A program made the translations under genes and the position numbers. From Neodontobutis hainanensis (taxonomy: Eukaryota > Chordata > Actinopteri > Gobiiformes > Odontobutidae): 64,000 nt of DNA. Below are positions 59,401 to 64,000 of the stretch, one piece after another (position 1 is the stretch's first letter; every line of letters starts with the position of its first letter). The stretch covers positions 16,217,001-16,281,000 of the forward strand of contig JALDNG010000015.1 of assembly GCA_024349245.1 (NCBI GenBank), in the 5' to 3' direction. Under the pieces are notes generated by a model. It was not told where the DNA came from. It ran no database searches and worked only from the letters and a program-made list of their open reading frames with translations.

Positions 59401-61043
59401 GTACTGGAGAGGAGAATGCGGGCGATAGTTGAATCTCGGATTCAGGAGGAACAATGCTGTTTTCGTCCCAGGCGTGGAACCCTGGATCAGCCCTATACCC
59501 TCTCCAGGGTGCTGGAGGGTTTATGGAAGTTTGGCCAACCAGTCCACATGTGTTTTGTGGATCTGGAGAAGCATTCGACTGTGTCCCTTGTGGTGCCCTG
59601 TGGGGGGTGCTCTGGGAGTATGGGGTCCGGGGCCCTTTGCTAATGGCTATCCGGTCCTTGTACGACCGGAGCAGGAGCTTGGTTTGTATTGCCGGTAGTA
59701 AGTCAGACCTGTTCCCGGTGCATGTTGGACTCCGGCAGGGCTGCCCTTTGTCACCGGTCCTGTTCATTATCTTTATGGTAAGGATTTCTAGGCGCAGCCA
59801 GGGCCTGGAGGGAGTCTGGTTTGGGGACCACAGGATCCCGTCTCTGCTTTTTGCAGATGATGTTGTCCTGTTGGCTCCATCAAGCAAGGACCTTCAATGT
59901 TCACTGGGACGGTTTGCAGCCGAGTGTGAAGCGGCTGGGATGAGGATCAGCATCTCCAAGTCTGAGACCATGGTTCTCAGTCGGAAAAGGGTGGCTTGTC
60001 CTCTACAGGTTGGTGGAGAGATCCTGCCTCAAGTGGAGGAGTTCAAGTATCTTGGGGTCTTGTTCACGAGTGAGGGAAGGAAGGAGCGTGAGATTGACAG
60101 ACGGATCGGTGCAGCTTCTGCAGTGATGCGGTCGATGTACCGGTCTGTTGTGGTGAAGAAGGAGCTGAGCTGTAAGGCAAAGCTCTCGATTTACCGGTCA
60201 ATCTACATTCCTACTCTCACCTATGGTCATGAGCTTTGGGTCATGACCAAAAGAACAAGATCCCGGATACAAGCGGCCAAAATGAGCTTTCTCACCCTTA
60301 GAAATAGGATGAGGAGCTTGGTCAAAGTACTCAACTCGGTCAACTCGGTCCACATCGAGAGGAGCCAGCTGAGGTGGCTTGTGCATCTGTTTCGGATGCC
60401 TCCTGGACGCCTCCGTAGGGAGGTGTTCCGAGTATGTCCCACCGGGAGGAGACCCCGGCGAAGAACTAGTACAAGTTTAAGTACACTTGTGTTTTATATA
60501 GATTTTGCACGCTCAATGCTAAATGTCTTTTTGGCTCCTATTATCTTGTAGTACTTTTATAATTGTCTTAATGTTGTCGCTCACTGATTTGAACATAAAC
60601 ATAAAATAAAAAAATGTTAATCCAAAAGGTTTTTTGAAATGCTGAAGTAATAACTCACTGCCACAAAGAGATCTTACCCAGCTCTACCCCCAGAGGGCCT
60701 CAGAAACCACAAACATTTCTACACACTATAATGCACAGTTATCATAAATGTAATCTGATCTTAGCTCCATTTGATTGGACTAATACACCAGTTGCCCTTT
60801 GCACACAGGCCTGTAGCACTGCTGCACCTTGTTGACATCTTGAAGGTAGAGCCAGGCGTTGAACGGTCTAACAGTGAGGTCCAGGTCTGACAGCTTGAGC
60901 TCTGCGATGCCCGCACTGATGTTTCTCTCGTCAGTGTCGATGCCAAATGCGGCGAAGCGCAGGCTGTACTCGTCCAGCGTCGACAGATCCAGAGGGATGG
61001 AGAAGCGCTCGTCAAAGATTACTGTAAACGCATTTGTCTGGAC
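56458..61043 (-). CDS. syt12: Synaptotagmin-12, C-terminal exons (5' part not in window)
   Basis: Four exons in consistent phase: 60828-61043 (72 codons, second half of C2A: FDERFSIPLD, FGIDTDERN, AELKLSDLDL, WLYLQDVNK), 58192-58312 (GEILLSLSYLPTAERLTVVV, start of C2B), 57630-57763 (DPFVKVYLLQDGRK, the KISKKKT polybasic strand, NPIFNEAMIFSVP) and 56458-56631 (ELSLRVTV to GHVIIG, HWNQMLATLRKPVSMWHPLR, stop at 56458-56460). The C-terminal WHXL motif and lack of several Ca-binding aspartates fit synaptotagmin-12, a calcium-independent family member on secretory vesicles. The upstream exons (N-terminal membrane segment, first part of C2A) were not found up to 64000. The intron between 58312 and 60828 holds an antisense Rex3 element. 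Confidence 0.9.
58358..60470 (+). mobile_element. Rex3 LINE in syt12 intron, internally deleted
   Basis: Carries a Rex3 5' region (from about 58358), endonuclease start, and then a junction near 59345-59380 that removes the endonuclease end and most of the RT N-terminus. RT resumes with ESRIQEEQCCFRPRRGTLDQ, GLRQGCPLSPVLF and SLLFADDVVLLA (near 59850). The 3' end is cut at about 60470 and lacks the GATG tail. Antisense to syt12 and only about 45 bp from the splice acceptor at 58313. Confidence 0.93.
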
Positions 61044-63442
61044 CTGGGACAGAGAAACAAGAGTGTCAGACATTGAAAGACATGAGATATAATGGCTCTG
61101 ATGGACAGGACAGTGGTTTTAAAGTTTTTACAAATCCTCTCTAAGACCAAGCACACAGACTAGTCCTTAATAGTTATGATCTATAAACAAGTTTTTGTGA
61201 TGTGGATTTTTCAGATGCTTTACTGCTCAGTTTGCTTTATTTTTATATTTCCAAATACTTCCTTAAAAGTGCTGTAAAGAGAAAAGGAAGCCCACACTGC
61301 CGCATTAGAGGTTAAATGAGTACTAAAAGGGTGAAAACTGGTATTAGTATCTAGACAATCTTAGTTTCTACACAAGGATTTATTGCAACAAAGCAGACAG
61401 GTGAATAAAACATCAGCAGACAAGGCCTCCCAAAGAGAAACTACACCCAGACAAGTGTCTAACTTTAAAAGAAGGATGTGTTGTAAGGTTGTAACATCTG
61501 CTGCTCTGTTAATCTTGCTCTAGTTCACTCCACATTTAAGTCACACAGTGCAGCACAAAAGCCTATAACTCTTAGCTCTTACTGAAATCTCTCCTTTGAA
61601 CTGAATCTTAAAGACTTGCTTTGTCTCTTTCTAACTTAGCTTCAAGGTTTTATTTTTTATTTTCAAATAAACCTCTGTCGATGTTATGCCTCGAAACAGA
61701 CTTTCAAACCACACAACTTTAACTTTCACCACTATGACTCAGTCTATGAATAAAAATATGAAGCGAAAGAGCGAGTGGGAGGGAAGCCTGGAGATGTTAA
61801 AGCGGGACTGGCCCAAAGTCAAACTGTGTGGTAGTGACTTTATAAAAGACTTACGCAGAACATAAAAATAACACCATCATGACGTAGATACGGAGTTAAC
61901 AAATATGAGATATTATTAATGATAAGCTCATAGTTTTAGACAGTGTTGTACAGGAGCATAAGTATAATAACAATTACAACTATAACAACAATATACAGAA
62001 TATGTCTGTAGATACACTCCGATATAGAAACAAACAATTGTGAATCATGATTCGGCTAAATATTTAGAGTTATTATTTTTGTCAACATTGCTCAGCCCTA
62101 TTATGTATGTATATACTGTATACTGCCAGTAAACAACATAACTAATCTTTTGATTATTGTGTAAGTGGCTGGCTTAATCAGTTGCTGTTCAATAAGAACC
62201 TGGCAAAGTATAAGCCCTGTTTATTCTCATTTTTTGTTCCTGACTTGTGATCGTCTCGTCCTAAAAGCTGCGGTCCTGGCATGAGGGTGTATAAAGTGGT
62301 CCAGCCTTAAGCCCTACACAGAAATGAGTATAAAGTATAAATGGGACAGCTCAGATGATGTATTAGGAGTGACCCTTATTTGTGTGTATTTATGCAAATG
62401 GTTAAAATGTTCTGTAAATAGCTTGGGTGTTGCCTGTTGAGCATAAATGTCACACAGATTTGACTGAGATGGTCTTTTGGTGAAAGAAATTTCCACCAAT
62501 ACCGTGGAAAGCTTAAGGGACAGGTGTCTACAGTAATGACAAATGCATAATATCCCTACCGCGTGCAGTTTGAGGATGATTAAGAGCCAAACGGTTTCAG
62601 ACACTCAGTCACTAATCAGACTCTTTTTTGGCAGCTGAGGCAGTGCTCATGATGAATAAAAAAATGCCTGTAGGAGGTTTGGCCTTGCCAGCGGTGCACA
62701 CTCAGCCTGAGAGAGTGACCAGTCTGTGCTTTGTTCCTGTGACACTGAGCATGTAGTAAAACTGCCTTTACCGTGGGGTTTCCAGGCAACTACTCATGAG
62801 CAGGGTACATGAGTGCTTATAATAGCATCCAGTCTTCTGTAACATATACTGTAGAGGACTTTATATACAGAGCCTGTAGTCAACTACCTGTAAACACAAA
62901 CATTTAAAGAATACTGTTAAATGTGCCTGAATGAAATACATTTTTCACTGTAACATAGTGGTGTAGTTATTCCCACATAAACTGAGAGCAAGCTATAGCT
63001 AATCAAAGACTTAACCAAGACAAAGACAGGACAAGACCCAAGTCAAGTCCTGTGAATGATACGTACAACAGGAAAAGATACAAAACATATGTAAAATTTC
63101 CCACCAATGACAAACAAATGGCTGGTTTGCAAACACTGAAATAAATAGATTAAAATTGATGTCTAGTCAGAGAACTATTTTAATTATAAATAAATCAGTT
63201 CTGACTTTGACTGGTTCTAATATACAATACAATTTTTCAGGCTGAGACAATAGCAAGTAAAGGAGGTTGCTTTCAAGGTGAAATTAAGATTTTTCAAAAC
63301 TGGTCAAAGGTACAAATCCTGCACTGTGGCCCAAAACCAGTGTTTCCTGATCAATAATTCATAACGTATTGTACCATATCTGTTCACAAAGATTTAAAAA
63401 ACACAAAAGAAGACAGTGTCAGACATGATTTCCTTCTGTTCT

Positions 63443-63471
63443 CTACAAGCCAGACCCCTTCTGGCTTGTAG
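63443..63471. repeat. Perfect 12-bp hairpin
   Basis: CTACAAGCCAGA at 63443-63454 and its exact complement TCTGGCTTGTAG at 63460-63471, separated by CCCCT. Function unknown; it may be the end of a small mobile element. Confidence 0.85.
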
Positions 63472-63489
63472 AATTTGTGTCTAAATAGA

Positions 63490-63615
63490 AGGGGTCTCGT
63501 CCATAATGCATTTGTTTTTTCCTTTCCCAAGAGACTCAAAGCGCTCACATTATTCATTCACTCCTTCAAACTTCTGGTGGACGACCGCTCTACCATTGAG
63601 CCACTGCGCCCCATC
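63490..63615 (-). mobile_element. tRNA-derived SINE fragment
   Basis: Minus strand GGGGCGCAGTGGCTCAATGG (A-box region) and a tail with GAGCGCTTTGAGTCTCTTGG. The B box is not clear, so this is a short or decayed copy. Confidence 0.6.
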
Positions 63616-64000
63616 AACATAGAAGCAAGGGGTTAGAGAGGTTTTGTGTCCTATTCCCTTCACAGAAATATGGATACAGCATTAGAGGATCTGTTTGTTA
63701 TAGTTTATTACAAAAAAGCCCATATAAAACATCTCAATAAAATTACTGTTCAACGACCATACTTACTTTCTATTCATAGAGTAGTAAATGAAAATATGTA
63801 AAACAACCCCAAATTTCAACTGTTTCCAACATTTTGGGAGGAAAGAACAACGTGTTTGAATCTGTAATATTAAAAATGACCTGTATAAACTCTGAAATAT
63901 TTTCCACACAAATAACAGCAGATTTGTGATAACCACCCATTGCCCATTTAAGCAAAGAGAATCAAAAAGATGATCCGTTTGAGCTATTATGTAGCAGGAG

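Larger units (their letters stand above)
61044..64000. other. syt12 intron or upstream region, no exon recognised
   Basis: Non-coding, AT-rich. I looked for the remaining C2A exon and N-terminal exons of syt12 and did not find them. A SINE fragment and a hairpin lie near the end. Confidence 0.45.

Noticed and set aside
1..64000. CRISPR arrays, bacterial operons or phage genes
   Set aside because: No regularly spaced direct repeats with unique spacers; the gene structure and repeats are those of a vertebrate.

Overview
This looks like a teleost fish genomic window. Genes are split into short exons by GT-AG introns. The repeats are typical of fish: Rex3 (RTE-clade) LINEs whose sequence matches the published Rex3 PCR primer sites, L2-like LINEs, SINEs with an L2-type tail, Tc1/mariner relatives, a Penelope-like fragment, hAT-type MITEs and Ty3/gypsy remnants. 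No bacterial operon, CRISPR array or phage signal was seen.

Three host loci are present. (1) An interferon-induced transmembrane protein (IFITM, CD225/dispanin) cluster at about 3.8-36 kb. It holds ifitm5 (minus strand, 3860-7069), three IFITM1/3-like genes with both exons open (A, plus strand, 11473-12135; B, minus, 19240-19990; C, minus, 35246-35800) and several broken exons. (2) Catalase (cat, minus strand, 46536-53600), complete in 13 exons, plus a broken partial copy at 29040-32340. (3) The C-terminal exons of syt12 (synaptotagmin-12, minus strand, 56458-61043); its 5' exons lie outside the window or were not found.

Two rearrangements dominate. A large inverted duplication is centred near 12.5 kb. 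Its inner arms are 8886-11520 and 13481-15848, and outer arm segments lie at 8086-8880 and 17000-17990. Gene A sits in the spacer, and broken IFITM pieces lie at the edges. A tandem duplication with an offset of about 16-17.5 kb then repeats [gypsy fragment - SINE - IFITM - repeats - Tc1 - cat]: 17525-20076 matches 33346-35886, and 26080-32340 matches 42950-52625. One cat copy stayed whole while the other lost exons and gained a stop codon. A block of about 400 bp next to the cat 3' end is also present in both palindrome arms, so the two histories are linked.

The rest is mostly transposon. Rex3 lies at 36.1-38.9 kb (with an inverted 5' end), 21.8-22.3 kb and 58.4-60.5 kb (inside a syt12 intron). 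L2-like LINEs lie at 22.7-24.2 and 38.9-41.5 kb. The most interesting biology is recent structural turnover of an antiviral gene family, with paralog-specific changes: an N-terminal PMGQ repeat in A, promoter replacement by a MITE in B, and a membrane-helix deletion in C. There is also an apparent one-base phase problem at the end of cat.
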